Source: Lophium mytilinum (taxonomy: Eukaryota; Ascomycota; Dothideomycetes; Mytilinidiales; Mytilinidiaceae). From it: 64,000 bases of DNA. A program made the translations under genes and the position numbers. Below are positions 1 to 11,081 of the stretch, piece by piece. Below the pieces are notes generated by a model. That model saw only the letters and a program-made list of their open reading frames with translations, did not search any database and had not been told where the DNA came from. The stretch spans positions 750,456 through 814,455 of the forward strand of contig MU004198.1 of NCBI GenBank assembly GCA_010093605.1, written 5' to 3'. Position 1 is the first letter of the stretch, and the number at the start of each line of letters is the position of its first letter.

Positions 1-426
1 TGATTGCTCGCTCTTAATTTTCTTATCCGTCGCAATTCGGCAAAGCTGATCAAGCTGCTGTACTACTGACTCGTTGGATTGAGATTGAGGTGAGCGATAT
101 TGAGAGATGATCTCCTGTTCACGGTCCGATAGTTTTTGAATAGCGCGATCCCAGAGATTGGACGGGTTCAAGATGCCGCCTGGAATTCCGGACTGCGGAG
201 CACTGGGCTGGTTCTGGAGAGTTGTCTCTTCGACACAGATAGCTGATGCTTTGGATTGTTCTGGGGGAGCTGATACGGCGACGCTGGATTTTGGAGGAGA
301 AGAGGAACGTCTTCGAGCGGGGGCTGGGAGGAGTCCGGCGGGTGTGGCTGTTCTGTCGTGGCGTTCCTCCGCGGACCTCGATTTTCCTCTCCCGAACCAC
401 CAACATCGTCTTCGTCCATCAACCAT
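1..426 (-). CDS. N-terminal part of a probable NLR/STAND (NACHT-type) protein, cut by the window edge
   Basis: An uninterrupted minus-strand frame runs from an ATG at 426 to base 1 without a stop, so the gene continues off the left edge. The first ~80 residues are basic and Ser/Pro-rich. They are followed by NPSNLWDRAIQKLSDREQEI and then a segment with QQLDQLCRIATDKK. The LWD-x-A-x4-L-x3-E pattern, followed by a helical stretch before a nucleotide-binding domain, is how the N-terminal domain of many fungal NACHT/STAND proteins begins. NLRs act in self/non-self recognition and programmed cell death. The NACHT Walker motifs are outside the window, so the family call rests on this motif alone. 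A different frame (168-422) also has an ATG start but ends at a stop and lacks the motif. The two HET genes 11-16 kb away fit an allorecognition setting. The start codon is only the first in-frame ATG I could find. Confidence 0.5.
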   Translation of the reverse strand, partial: MVDGRRRCWWFGRGKSRSAEERHDRTATPAGLLPAPARRRSSSPPKSSVAVSAPPEQSKASAICVEETTLQNQPSAPQSGIPGGILNPSNLWDRAIQKLSDREQEIISQYRSPQSQSNESVVQQLDQLCRIATDKKIKSEQS

Positions 427-1860
427 CTTTACTGCGCTTATCAACACGTCTTGTTAGGCTTTGATCTTGAATCTCAACTCGCAAAGGATTGATTTTTCTG
501 CGCAGAGTAGCAACTCTGCGGCACTTCACAAGCTCTGAGGGGTAGTCGCACATAGGGGCACGAGGAGGCATTGCCAACTCAGCGCGTACGACTGGATGCA
601 ACGAGACACTAACGTTCGTTGCCTACCGTGGAAGGAGCGAAACGATGTTGCATAGGACTGTCATACTCCCACAAGCGCTGCATCGGATCCGTTGCATTCA
701 CGAATAGCTGATAGGCAATTTCGAAAGGGCCCCTCTTACGAACTCAGATTGAAAACCTCATCATTGGATTCTGGTGTAGGACAGAGTAACCATGTGCTAG
801 ACCTAAAGACTCTCAGGGATGCGACTTTACCCGGTAGTATCCCCCCCTCAGGCGCATTTCGAGGCCACGTCAATCAATATCGGAGGTAGATGTATTTCAC
901 ATTGTTCGCTGTGTTGATAAGCACAATAGTCGTGGCTTAATCTGTCTTGCGGTAATGGGCTATAATATGTTATTGAGTACGAATCAGCCGAGTCGAGCCA
1001 ATCGTTTCCTGGGTGCGAGGACGGTACTACAGCGTCCCGCAGGCTCTCAAACAGTTTTTTGCCTTCATTTATTCATCTCGATACAAATTGAATCGCTATG
1101 TCGCTCATTATACTGCTCCCTTGAAGTCTTGGAAATGCTATACTCTTTTTCAATATACCATCATCTCTATATTTCTCCAACGGTTTTCGGGAGCTCCTCA
1201 ATCACGGTTCTTGACGGTCCGACTTTCTCCAGGCAATCGGGCCTCAACTTTAGCCACAAAGAATGCCGCTATACTCATTTATTCTATGTTTAAAAAAGAG
1301 ACAACTGGAAAAGAGTGTCAAACATCACTCGATATGGTAAGAGCTGGGTAGTAGGACTTCGACGAGAACCTTCATGACCAATGAGCAAGGATATGTTTGG
1401 ACGGAAAGGAAGAGCTGCACACGAATTATTGATCGGCAGTCTGAAAGAATGTCGGTAACTCGTTCCCATCCACGCGTATGAAATGGGGAACTCCTCAGTC
1501 GGCGCTCTGTGGCCCGCAGAACTGGAAATCAAGATGGCAAACATCGATATGAGACCGGCCTTAGGACAAATCATGGCGTAAACAACAAGGCAAACGTGGA
1601 GCAAGCATCTCGAAAGCTATATCTGGGCCGATGGAGCCCTTGTTGGACTCCTGACACGATTCTCAGACGGAGGTGAGGGTCGATCTGGTATAAACAAAAC
1701 ACCGAAATAGTTTACTGCTTGCACAATGCACCAGAACCCCTACGAAGACCCCCGCTGGGAAGTTCCCTGCCCCGTCAAACCTACCGGTGCCATCGCCGTC
1801 CCCGTTACCTGGAGAACTCAGATTCACTGGAAAAGAGCAGATTTTGGAAAGAGAGAGGCA
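427..1860. other. Intergenic; no gene seen
   Basis: Divergent promoter region between the left-edge gene and the gene at 2041. Open frames here (for example 955-1293 and 1290-1604) have no recognisable motif, no clear splice signals and no family resemblance. I see no RNA gene or repeat. Confidence 0.5.
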
Positions 1861-1868
1861 TATAAATA
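1861..1868 (+). promoter_or_regulatory. TATA box of the 2041 gene
   Basis: TATAAATA lies 180 bp before the chosen ATG at 2041 and is followed by a CA-rich, purine-poor leader typical of fungal 5' UTRs. It falls inside the longer open frame that begins at 1726. That argues that the frame upstream of 2041 is leader rather than protein. Confidence 0.5.
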
Positions 1869-2040
1869 CCCCTTTCTACCGCAGGACCACCAGGACATCT
1901 TTCCTAACACTCACAAACACCACCACACCCACCACTACACCTATCACAACGCCCAACCTAGTCTCAACTTTGTCTGTGACATTTCGGTCCTCCCACTGAG
2001 ACCACAACCACTCTTCCAGATCAACGTGCTCAACAGCAAC

Positions 2041-4284
2041 ATGTTCGGCCAAGGCTCCTCGAATAACTCAAACAATGGCCGCATAAATGAGCGTATGCCA
2101 GGACAGTGGACCTCGTTCAACCATAGCTTCCACCAGCCACAGGAAACGGAGGACACGGGTCGGAATGCAGCTTCCAGCAATGATGATTCGGGGTTTCAGA
2201 ACTATCAGGACGCTCATACTAGCGGCGGGCTCATGTTTGCTGGAAGCAATCAGGCCCAGGGAATGGCCAACCTTACTGGCACTATAGGCCCTGAGCATGG
2301 ATTCCTCGATCATGGGATTGCGGGTGGTTACGTTGAGCGAGGTCAGCGGGTTGGAGGCTCTACAGCTGGGGAGGGGTTTGGGGGAATGCGTATGGGGGTG
2401 GGACTCTTTGGCAGACCCACACGACCTCGCGGAGCAGCCAGACAACCCGGTTTGGGAGATGTCGCGGAGGAAGATGCCATTCCTGAGCATCAGAGCAGTG
2501 GCGGTATGTTAGGCTCGAGGCCAGATTTGAACTCGTCTGCCCAGTATCAGAGACACGAACCCAGCTTGGTCAGCGAGGGTTACGAGGGATCCCAACGAAC
2601 CGGTATCTTTGCTGATAGGAGACGGCCTTATCATCTCGCGAACAGCGAAATGACGCGTCCTAGAGTTTCGCTGGCTCGAAGACGCACGGCTAATGAATCA
2701 TCTCAGGGCCAGGGACCTCGAAATACTGGCGCACCCAATGCGGCCGTGACCATCAATGCTAGTTCTGTCAACGGGAACACGATCAATGTCTCGCCACCCA
2801 GCAATTCGAACACTACTGACAATTCCGGTGGCGTTAGGCTCAGCTACCGCACTGAGAACAGGCGGCGAAGAAGGTCGTCAACTCCTCCTGAGGTTGAGGG
2901 CCTTCGAACTTCCTCCTCCGAAGTGGCCGTTGAAACCCCCCAACGGCCAGCACGACGCGCGCGATACTCTTCACCGACTGTGGACCATGTCTTACAACCC
3001 CAGTCCCGTCCTGCGAGCCAGCCCGCGCCCATTCTCAGGCCTTTTGCACCAACCCGCGTACGACCAGATCCGCCGACAACAACTGAAGTCCCTCGCCAGA
3101 GTGCCACTTCGGCGGCCTTGCTCTCCGTGTTGGACACCCCTCGACCCGTTCATCAGCCGAGCGCAACGTCTCGCGTCCTAGAATCTATCCTCAACACACA
3201 CATACCCACAGCACCAGGCGCAACACCAATACGCTGGGCCGCTTCTATCCCCGGCGTGCCAGAACACCGCCCCACCGCCGACGAATTCGTCGAGATGCAC
3301 CGCCGACAAGAGCTATGGGCCTCCGGAAACCCCGTGCGAACCCCCTTCACCCGCCACGAGCTCCACAATCGCCGCATGCAGAACATGGAATACTGGCGCA
3401 TCGAGCAGCACCAAGAACAATTCGTCAACCGGCCCCCAGTCCCACCCATAGTGACCGAAGAGCGCCGTGGCCGCCGAGTCCCCATCCTCCAGACCCAGCC
3501 TCTCGTCCAACCTAGTCCCAACTACCGCTTCCCGCGGATGGGACCCCGCTTGACAGCCGCTCAGATGCGTCCCCACCGCCCTGAGGGATGGACCCGCCCG
3601 CGCGTCATCAATCTCCGGAACGAGACTCCATACGACCGTATGGAGTTCTACGAGAACGAGCGACGTGCAAAAGAAGACAAAGACCGTCGTCGGCTGGAGG
3701 CGCAGCAGCCAGGTCTGCGACCTCCGCCGAATCTTCTGCCGGATACGCCGGAGGGGTTCGCGAATCTGAGGTGGGCGGTGGAGCAAGGTTCCAGAGAGAA
3801 CGTGACGATGCAGTTACTTGAGCAGGTCCGTGCGAGGGAGGAGGCGAACAGGGCGAGCTTTTCAGGGGCGTTCGAGACGTTCCGCCGGAAAATGGAAGCG
3901 GAGACGAAGCTGGAGAGGGATGAGGAGCGGACGGCGGAGAGGCATGCGAGCTTGCATAGGGATGAGGATGTGGCGTTGGCGAGGGATTTGCGGGAGCAGC
4001 GTGCGTTGCAGAACGCTGCAAGTGGCGCGGAAGCGCTGGAGGAGTTGAGGCTGGAGGCGTCGATGGTTTGGTGGGAGGCGGCGGAGACGGCGAGAGAGAG
4101 AGAGGCGAGGAGGACGGGGTGGATTAGAGTGGCGGCTGATGCTGCGAGGGCGGCGAGTGAGAGGATCGTGGAGAGATCCGCGAGGAATAGGATGAATCAG
4201 TTGGAAGCGGAGAGACGGGAGAGGGCACGCCGCACTATCGAGGCGTACGAGCGGAGATCGAGAGCGGCGAATTGTCAGGGCTAG
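2041..4284 (+). CDS. Hypothetical protein, 747 aa, disordered with Ala/Glu/Arg-rich C-terminal helix
   Basis: Single-exon frame. An in-frame ATG exists at 1726, but a TATA box at 1861 and a CA-rich leader lie between, and the ATG at 2041 has a good context (CAACATGTTC), so I start there. The N-terminal ~150 residues are Gly/Asn/Ser-rich (MFGQGSSNNSNNG). The middle is rich in Pro/Arg/Ser with several basic clusters such as RRRRRSS that could serve as nuclear localisation signals. The last ~150 residues are Ala/Glu/Arg-rich (EEANRASF, ERDEERTAERH, EAERRERARRTIEAY) and predicted by eye to be one long charged helix or coiled coil. I recognise no catalytic motif or named domain. An mRNA- or chromatin-associated role would be a guess. 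Coding status is strong because of length and codon character. Confidence 0.75.
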   Translation: MFGQGSSNNSNNGRINERMPGQWTSFNHSFHQPQETEDTGRNAASSNDDSGFQNYQDAHTSGGLMFAGSNQAQGMANLTGTIGPEHGFLDHGIAGGYVERGQRVGGSTAGEGFGGMRMGVGLFGRPTRPRGAARQPGLGDVAEEDAIPEHQSSGGMLGSRPDLNSSAQYQRHEPSLVSEGYEGSQRTGIFADRRRPYHLANSEMTRPRVSLARRRTANESSQGQGPRNTGAPNAAVTINASSVNGNTINVSPPSNSNTTDNSGGVRLSYRTENRRRRRSSTPPEVEGLRTSSSEVAVETPQRPARRARYSSPTVDHVLQPQSRPASQPAPILRPFAPTRVRPDPPTTTEVPRQSATSAALLSVLDTPRPVHQPSATSRVLESILNTHIPTAPGATPIRWAASIPGVPEHRPTADEFVEMHRRQELWASGNPVRTPFTRHELHNRRMQNMEYWRIEQHQEQFVNRPPVPPIVTEERRGRRVPILQTQPLVQPSPNYRFPRMGPRLTAAQMRPHRPEGWTRPRVINLRNETPYDRMEFYENERRAKEDKDRRRLEAQQPGLRPPPNLLPDTPEGFANLRWAVEQGSRENVTMQLLEQVRAREEANRASFSGAFETFRRKMEAETKLERDEERTAERHASLHRDEDVALARDLREQRALQNAASGAEALEELRLEASMVWWEAAETAREREARRTGWIRVAADAARAASERIVERSARNRMNQLEAERRERARRTIEAYERRSRAANCQG

Positions 4285-4686
4285 GGGCCAGAGTGAGGAT
4301 GTAATCGACAAGATACATTGAGACATCTCGAAAATACCGTGATATCCTTACGGTTTGGAGTTTATTCGTACGGACAAGAGCTGTAATTAGATTGAGAGAG
4401 GCTCACACTGCTATTCCTAGATCATTTTATGATAATGGTATCTCTATTACTTCAGTTACACGGAATACTGCCACATATGTCACGAGTAGTAGAATTAAAA
4501 GAGACTTAATTCTTATACACATGCAGAGACAATGACAGGATTGATACATGCAGGAGTATATCAGTGATTACATACCGGAGAGGTGGTACAATCTACTGGT
4601 CGACCTTTTGCGTCTTGAGAGCCGTTGAACCCATGAACATTTGAAACTTACAAAATATGCTATTCATTACTCTTTCCCCCCTTCCC
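4285..4686. other. Intergenic between convergent genes
   Basis: Shared 3' region of the convergent genes ending at 4284 (plus) and 4687 (minus). AT-rich, with nothing beyond probable 3' UTRs and poly(A) regions. Confidence 0.5.
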
Positions 4687-6788
4687 TCAACAAGCATCCG
4701 ACATGTCTACCAATATCTCCGCCCTCCTCTCCAATACCGACCTTCTCCTCGACGTCGTCGTAGTCACCACCGCACTCACCCCCCCAATATTACTCTTCGC
4801 CTGCACACTCGCCGGCTTCTTCGTACTCCTCGCACTATACGTCCACGTCCCCGGATTCGTCCCCTTCAGCATTACCAACTGCGTCGTGCCCCCTAGAACC
4901 AATGTCCTCGCCGTATTGCTCCCATCCACGACATTCGAGTGCGCAGTAACCGCAATCGTACCCCCTTGACTCGACGCCCACGTGTACTTATCAAGGACCA
5001 CGACGTCAAGCTTGTTCGGGTCTACTTTAATCGCTACTGTAGCGGTGCTAGAGACGCTAGAGTCAGATTTTAGGGAGATTTTGAGAAAGAAGGTGGAGGT
5101 TGTTATGGCGGTGACGGCAGGCGCGGTGAAGCTAGCTGAGGGCTTATCAGCGCCTGTGAGGGTGACTGTGGGCGAGTCGGCGGTCTGGGTCCAGGCGAAG
5201 TTGAGGTCGGCGTTGGTGAAGTCGGCTTCGGTGTTGGAGCCGACGAGGGTGACGAGGGCGCCTTTGCGGACGTCGGCAACTGTGTTGACTTTGGCGATGG
5301 GTGTTGCGACGGGAGTTGGGTTAGTGGTGCAGGTGGACGGGGTGGCTGCTGGTGGAGAAGCACCTGGACACGGAGGTAAGCATATATACAAGCGCATGGT
5401 ATTTTGATATATTTCTTACCGGGTAATGGGCTCAGTTGACCATAGTAGTTTCCATCATCGTTGATGCCGTTGACCAAAGCCGGGATCTTCGTGAAATCAA
5501 ATGGCGGTTGTTCGACACCAGGCACGTTTGGTTCTGGGAAGACCCATTCCGTGACTGGCTGCACGTATTGGCTGGCGACGATTCCATTCTTTGTTGTTAC
5601 TTGAGGCGTATTGGCAGTAACACGGTACTCCCTTGTATATTTCGATAGAGTCGTCGAGTCTGCGCGGAAGATCCATTTGCCACGAAGGTCACCAGCTTTT
5701 GGGATTGCATTCCCAATAACTCTTTCGGTGATATCGCCGGTACAGGGATCAACATCGATTGCGTTAATGGTAACGGACACTCCAGAGGACGTGAAGTCAG
5801 ATAGGTAGCCGATGAACCTGGTATCCGCAAATTCTGCGGCAGGGTTGTTGTCAAAAACACCGATGAGGGCGACTTCAACTCTGATGTAATTTGGCACGGT
5901 ATCGGAGGCTGTCGTAGTGATCTGGACGTTGGGCGCAACGATACTGTACACGAGCATCTCGCCGTTTGGAAGTTTAATGCCACTAAACTCAATGAAGTCA
6001 CCCACGATGAATGGAGCCATAACGAGAGGATCAGGGGCCTCGCTACAATACGGTGAGCAAGCATCTCTGCCTAGGTGTGCCATGGTCTATTTACAAGCTC
6101 AATTGCCCAGCAGGGCGATTGGAGGAAGGGCATTTCGGATCGTCGCTAGACCGGGGAACGCACATGAGAAATCCGGAAAAGGCAGTGATGCTTGGGTTCC
6201 CATCATCGGCAGTAAATAGCTCGTTGCCAGAAGTACCCTTCGAGTAGACGCCGTTTGGATCATTGATTCGAACTGTAGGACCTCCGAGAATCGACAAGGT
6301 CCCGGATGCGGTGTCTACGGCCGAGATGTAGCCTTGGCCAAACTTCAGAAGCAGTTGCGACACTTGAATCTGTCCAGCAATCGCCTTTCCATTGACCTGT
6401 GGCGAAATCAGTTTACTGCATGAGACTATCGTTTCAACTTGAACCTAGTATATTTCCGGCGACGGAGACTTCGTAGCCGCTCAGACTTGCTGCAACCAAT
6501 TTGGGAAAGGGAACCCATGTTGCCGGGAATTGAGCGATTAAGTTCTTGGGAACGGTCACCGTGAAGCCGTTCACGGAGATCGTCCCTCCGGAGTTGTAGT
6601 CTGATGTATCGACGCTTCCGGGACTGTGGAAAATTAGCATAGCATTGCATCGGATCGTTTCTGTCTGGTTCATACCCATCAAGTACACCATTAACCAAGA
6701 ATGGTGATATATTAGGGATTGGCGTCCCTGCCAAGACGAGAGATAGAAATGACACCAAGGGTACTATAATGGAGAGTTGAAAGTGCAT
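4687..6788 (-). CDS. Secreted PKD/Ig-like domain protein, five exons, one phase break
   Basis: The ATG at 6788 is followed at once by a hydrophobic signal peptide (FQLSIIVPLVSFLSLVLA). Exons: 6788-6676, 6623-6445, 6396-6095, 6042-5420, 5363-4687, about 630 aa. Introns 1, 3 and 4 (52, 52 and 56 nt) join in phase. The middle carries motifs I know from a family of secreted fungal proteins (EAPDPLVMAPF, GDFIEFSG, KNGIVASQYVQPVTEW). The last exon has a PKD-like stretch (ALVTLVGSNTEADF, FAWTQTADSPTVTLTGA, SFTAPA), a beta-sandwich fold common in extracellular or wall-associated proteins. Intron 2 (6397-6444, GT...CACAG) leaves the downstream exon one base out of phase, while both flanking exons clearly belong to the family. 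The gene is therefore damaged, misassembled, or uses a splice site I did not find. No catalytic site is seen. Confidence 0.7.
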
Positions 6789-7005
6789 CTTGTCCTGTGG
6801 CACACGTAGTCCGGCTGCTCAGAGTCAAGCTTTTACTGTTCACAGCGGCATATTTAGGCCTTTTATAGTACGAGACCCGAATCAACTGAACCACTGACCC
6901 ACATAAGCCTTCAAAGCCCTAAGCTCAGCTCCGGAAACACATAGTCGATGGTTGGATGAGACGAGCGAGGTGATCTCGATTTGGATCGGGGATCCATTCG
7001 GAGTT

Positions 7006-7472
7006 CTAGCCGCTACCATCCTTCAAAATGGAGGCGAGGATTACCAAAACGCTGTCGATTCCAATATTTCCAAGAGATTCTGCATGTAGGGCTATTGGTG
7101 ATATTGTCATATGGACCCAGGCGCATGGACTGGATGCTATCCTCTCGGTCTTGGCACTCAGGCGGATGCGATCATAATCATTTTTCGCCAGGGTTTCTAT
7201 GGCACGTATTTGAGTATAGAGTACCAAGGCTGCGGCTTGGTGGAACTCTTTGTCTTGGTCGTCTTGGAGCCAAGCGCGGAGACGAGCTGATAATCTGTTG
7301 GACCTCTTCCGAGAAACCCAGCGACTCAGCTGTAGGAAGGGCTCCACCGTTCCAGCCTCAGCATGGAGAGAGCCGAAAGTCCTAAGGAGGCGTTAGAGAT
7401 AGCCGATACCTGGCAAATGAAGTCGCGGACGAAGTCTGTCCTTTTCAGCGCCGAGGAGAACTTCAAATTCAT
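7006..7472 (-). pseudogene. Possible gene relic or unresolved two-exon gene, unknown function
   Basis: A minus-strand frame at 7347-7006 has protein-like composition (SARLRAWLQDDQDKEFHQA, LYTQIRAIETLAKNDYDRI, ILASILKDGSG at the stop) and continues upstream in the same frame as FGSLHAEAGTVEPFLQL. A second frame begins with an ATG at 7472 (MNLKFSSALKRTDFVRDF). A CTAAC branch-like site and a TTAG acceptor lie between, but the only donor in reach gives a 28-nt intron in the wrong phase. The two pieces look like one protein broken by a frameshift, or an intron I could not place. I do not recognise the family. Confidence 0.3.
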
Positions 7473-8715
7473 GGTAGCGGTCTCCTTCCCGGGAGATCAG
7501 GCACCCGCTGCAACAAACCTCGGAGAGAATAGTAAGATCAAGCCGTGCTCAGATCTTCCAATGCTGGGAATCCGGACACGAGCACGGGAAGGTGCAGTGT
7601 AACGCGGCCAAGATCGAACACAATGACAGACGGAGAGGGGAAAAGAAGTACTATTTTTGAAAATTTCTGAACTGACGTTCCGGGAATGAATACCAGCGAC
7701 TCTTTCTAGCGTAGACTTTAGAAGGAGCTGCAGCCTTCTCGGGATGATCCCACAAGTGACGAATGAGAAGAGAGGTGTTACAGTACCCGGAGCGTCGCGC
7801 ATGACACGAGGGAAGGCTAAGGATCTAGAACATGCCAGCTGAACGCGGAAAGGAATGAAAACCACGCACAATGCGGGACGCCATAGCGATACTCGTGGCA
7901 AGCCAAGATATATTAGGACGCGAGATGGGCTGAAGGTAACTTTGTGGGGGGAGAATGGATGGGAGGATGGAGTTCGGGAGACGCGCTGGATCACGGCATG
8001 GCGTGGAGGCGCGCTAAGCTAGATATAGTAACGTGGGATTTGTGAGTCGACAGCTGCTATGTGGCTTTCATTCACAACTATCTTTTCGCCTACAGCGAGC
8101 ATGCGTAGAACACTAGACCGTTACCACATATATGGAGCCGGTTGTGGGTTTGGTGTTTTCTTTTCGTGCTGGAAGTGTGATCACGATTCCACATCGTTCT
8201 ATAACTACGCAGTTTACTCAGCCTCACATGTTGGTCATGGGCAAACCAGCCTATTACTTATCTTCAGGTGGACCTTAAGAAGGAAACCTTATGTAGGAGG
8301 AGGTATATGCTTTCTGCGTCGTTTCTTAAGATATCATAGAATATTTGTTAGGCGTCTAACGAGCGCATAGAGATTATAAGTTCCATTGCACTCTCCAATA
8401 CCTGAGCTTCTACGAGCGAGGATCGCTATAAGTCCCGCTGATTTTCTCTATATGGCAATTGTCCGGATCTTCTTGTCATCTAAGTACTTCCAGTCCTGCT
8501 GAGTTCTCGTCTGGTGTCTATTTGCATTCGCTGCTTCCTCTGCTCACCTGCCGTACCCAGCATTCTACGATTCTTTTGCCAGGTTGATTTTCTTGTGCCA
8601 TTGAGTAGCTCTGAGTCACAGACAATGAGCTGTGTTCATGTTGGTTTGAAAAAGCGATAACATTGTCTATCTATTTCATGCGATGATCAAACACACGCAA
8701 CCAAAGCATCTCATC
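7473..8715. other. Intergenic; no gene seen
   Basis: Open frames in this stretch (for example 7497-7994 minus and 8059-8370 plus) lack motifs, plausible starts or splice partners. No repeats or RNA genes were recognised. Confidence 0.4.
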
Positions 8716-8973
8716 TCAGCCTTGCAATTTCTTCAACGCGGCCTGCACCTCCTGCATCTGCGCCTTCAACTTCTCCACCTCGTCTTCTAAAGCCAACGCC
8801 TTCGAGAACGCTATTTGCTCCATAGACTGACCACGTCCCTGACCTCCTTCCTCGCCCGGACTTCCCACTTTGCATCTCATTAGCCTAACTCTGGGTATAG
8901 TATTCGAGAGACGTGTTGAGCTCATACATTCGCTACCACTTCCTTCTTTCTCATAGTCGTCTTCGTAGCCCAT
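8716..8973 (-). CDS. Small protein with C-terminal coiled coil, 85 aa, candidate
   Basis: A minus-strand ORF of 85 codons starting at an ATG with an acidic N-terminus (MGYEDDYEKEGSGS). The C-terminal third (ALEDEVEKLKAQMQEVQAAL) shows leucine-zipper-like heptads and would form a short coiled coil. Such a regular amphipathic pattern is unlikely by chance in an 85-codon frame. I cannot tie it to a family, and the start and possible upstream exons are open. A second short frame with a similar coiled-coil tail lies 0.6 kb away on the same strand (9554-9652). Confidence 0.4.
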   Translation of the reverse strand: MGYEDDYEKEGSGSECMSSTRLSNTIPRVRLMRCKVGSPGEEGGQGRGQSMEQIAFSKALALEDEVEKLKAQMQEVQAALKKLQG

Positions 8974-9553
8974 TCTGAGATGTGTGGTTTGGAATAGGGC
9001 CTGATAGGAAGATTCAGTGTGCGATGGTGGTTTGGGATGAAATTCAAGGGTTTGGAAACTGGAAGGTGACTGTAATGGAGGAGGTGTATGGCGACGGGCC
9101 CAGCGCTTTATGGCTAAAGAGCGCTCAACGCTTCCCGCGGAGGATAGGTCCCATTTCGTATTGATTTTTCAGCCAGCTACTAACAGCATCCCGTGTTGAT
9201 TTTCAGCTCACGGGGCGATCAACACCGCTTTCACAGACTCCAAGCCGATCTTTTGGCCTCAAACTGCTGTCCGATTGCATCATAGACACCCTTGCGTCGT
9301 CATGCTTTGGTAGACGCTAACGTTTAAGATCTACAGGCCTATGAGAGTTGACTGTGGCTGCTGTGACCCAACCAGAAGTCACGCATCATCGCCTATCTTC
9401 AAGCCATTTGACAGCGAATGCAGTCTAAAGTAAAAAGAGACCCAATCTATTAGTATACATATCCCAATGATAACCAAAACATGATCGAAGTATTTCATTT
9501 GTCGACGTCTCCATCATTAGGCCTTGCGTCATGATTTACTGCATTGCTTGAAC

Positions 9554-9652
9554 CTACTGCTCCAGTTTCTTCACCTTCTGCTCTAGCTCGCTCACTCTTG
9601 TATCTACTGTTTTCGGCCTTGGCCCCTGAATCGCCTCAAGCTTCCTCTCCAT
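9554..9652 (-). CDS. Probable last exon of a small coiled-coil protein
   Basis: Minus-strand frame ending at a stop at 9554 and containing MERKLEAIQGPRPKTVD, then heptads ending VSELEQKVKKLEQ. The frame is open upstream to an acceptor-like CAG near 9700. A plausible first exon (MNENELKKLIAMDQSC, near 9780) sits just beyond, but I could not join the two in phase with a normal-sized intron. The tail resembles that of the 85-aa frame at 8716-8973 in position and composition. Treat it as a fragment of a candidate gene, not a finished model. Confidence 0.3.
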   Translation of the reverse strand: MERKLEAIQGPRPKTVDTRVSELEQKVKKLEQ

Positions 9653-9799
9653 TTCTTTATTTGGTTGGCATCTTTTTTCACTGAGTATGAATCAAGGTAT
9701 CAGGGACGTGAAATTTGATGGATATGCACAGGATTGGTCCATAGCTATCAACTTCTTGAGTTCGTTTTCATTCATCTTTACGATGTATCGTGTGGGATC

Positions 9800-11081
9800 A
9801 GTCGTAATAGGAAGGGGTTTAGATGGGCTTCGAGATCTTGGAAATTAAATTTGGCGGTTGATGGTAATGACACAATTGAGCGTACATGGCTACCAGCCTG
9901 ACCGTTCTATGCCTTACTGACCCCTTAGTTAGCTGGCCACGTACGGCCTCTCGTGCGTGCAAGTGACTTCTGCTCAGGATCACCTTGGCAACCTAGCCAA
10001 ACTGTACCAGCTATGTCTCACGCCGTTTTAGGAAAGTTTGAGGCCCACTCCGACGGATTAGGACTGGGAATGTAATGTTGTCTAATCGCGATGATTTTGT
10101 TGGTTTTAGCCTTTGCTCCATTCCACTCCCATACACTCCAATGAGTCCAATCCAATATTCTAACATTACTGTGAGACGCAGACGATGACGACGACGACGC
10201 GATCGCTACTCCAATCCCGGATGATGGATGATCTCTCATAGAAACCCGCTGTGGGGGCGCGTCATTATTGCCTTTCGACCTCCGACGAATAGTCGGCCTA
10301 GTTAGGATGGGGCGGTGTCTGGAAGAGGCCATAAAATTGCATTGGGTGCTGGATCCAGCCGCGGAGGGGCAAGCACTGCGTCAGGCACTAGAGTTAGACG
10401 CGCATAAGTGATTAGATTAGCGAAGAATATGCAAGACTCTTATCTCATGCCGCATGATGTAATGAGAGGGGTCAGTCTCTAGTTGCAGAGAGGGGGAACA
10501 CGCTTCTCGGTTTCCCGTGGCCCTTGGTCGGAAAGCTGCGAAGAAGCGAGGACTGGGATCTAGTGAGATTATTCTGCTGATAGGTAGTTACGTGTAAATT
10601 AGAGTAACAAGATCTGGAGATGTCGTCGAGATTGTAGGTGCAAATAAAGTTTGGCTCGCTCTGTGCTAAAGAGTCCTAGTGGACGGACATCCCGTAGCTT
10701 CCCGGAGCCAATGGGATCTGATAAATCAGATTTGAGATTGCTGGATCGACAAATCCTCCTCTGGGTGTGATTCCGTCATAGGTTCTACAGTGCATGTACT
10801 TCCAACACCGTATTGCAGTAGTGTCACGCAATTGGAGTAGCTAGCGATCCTGTTCACACGATCAGATTACTCCGTACTGCAACATCAATCAAATTAAGTA
10901 GCAGTGGACTCAAACGTCATCGTGTATCAAGCATCACGGCACATAAGACAATTGGTACGAATACGCCAATTACCTGTTGTACCATTCACCTAGAACTTAC
11001 ACTAGTGCCCGGATCTGAAGTCAGGGGTGCAATGTATATAGTTCAGTCCAAAGAGACCCAACTCCACCTCCGCATTCAAAG
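9800..11081. other. Gene-poor stretch; no supported gene
   Basis: A 104-codon minus frame (10018-10332, with a run of Ser) is the only sizeable ORF. It has no homology I recognise and its Ser run reflects a GACGACGAC simple repeat near 10185. Otherwise nothing. Confidence 0.4.

Noticed and set aside
1726-2040. N-terminal extension of the 747-aa protein to an ATG at 1726
   Set aside because: The stretch contains a TATA box at 1861 and a CA-rich, leader-like sequence; the encoded residues look like translated UTR.
3313-4326. Several long antisense or alternative-frame ORFs under the 2041-4284 gene
   Set aside because: They are composition shadows (Arg/Ser/Pro text) of a GC-rich coding strand.
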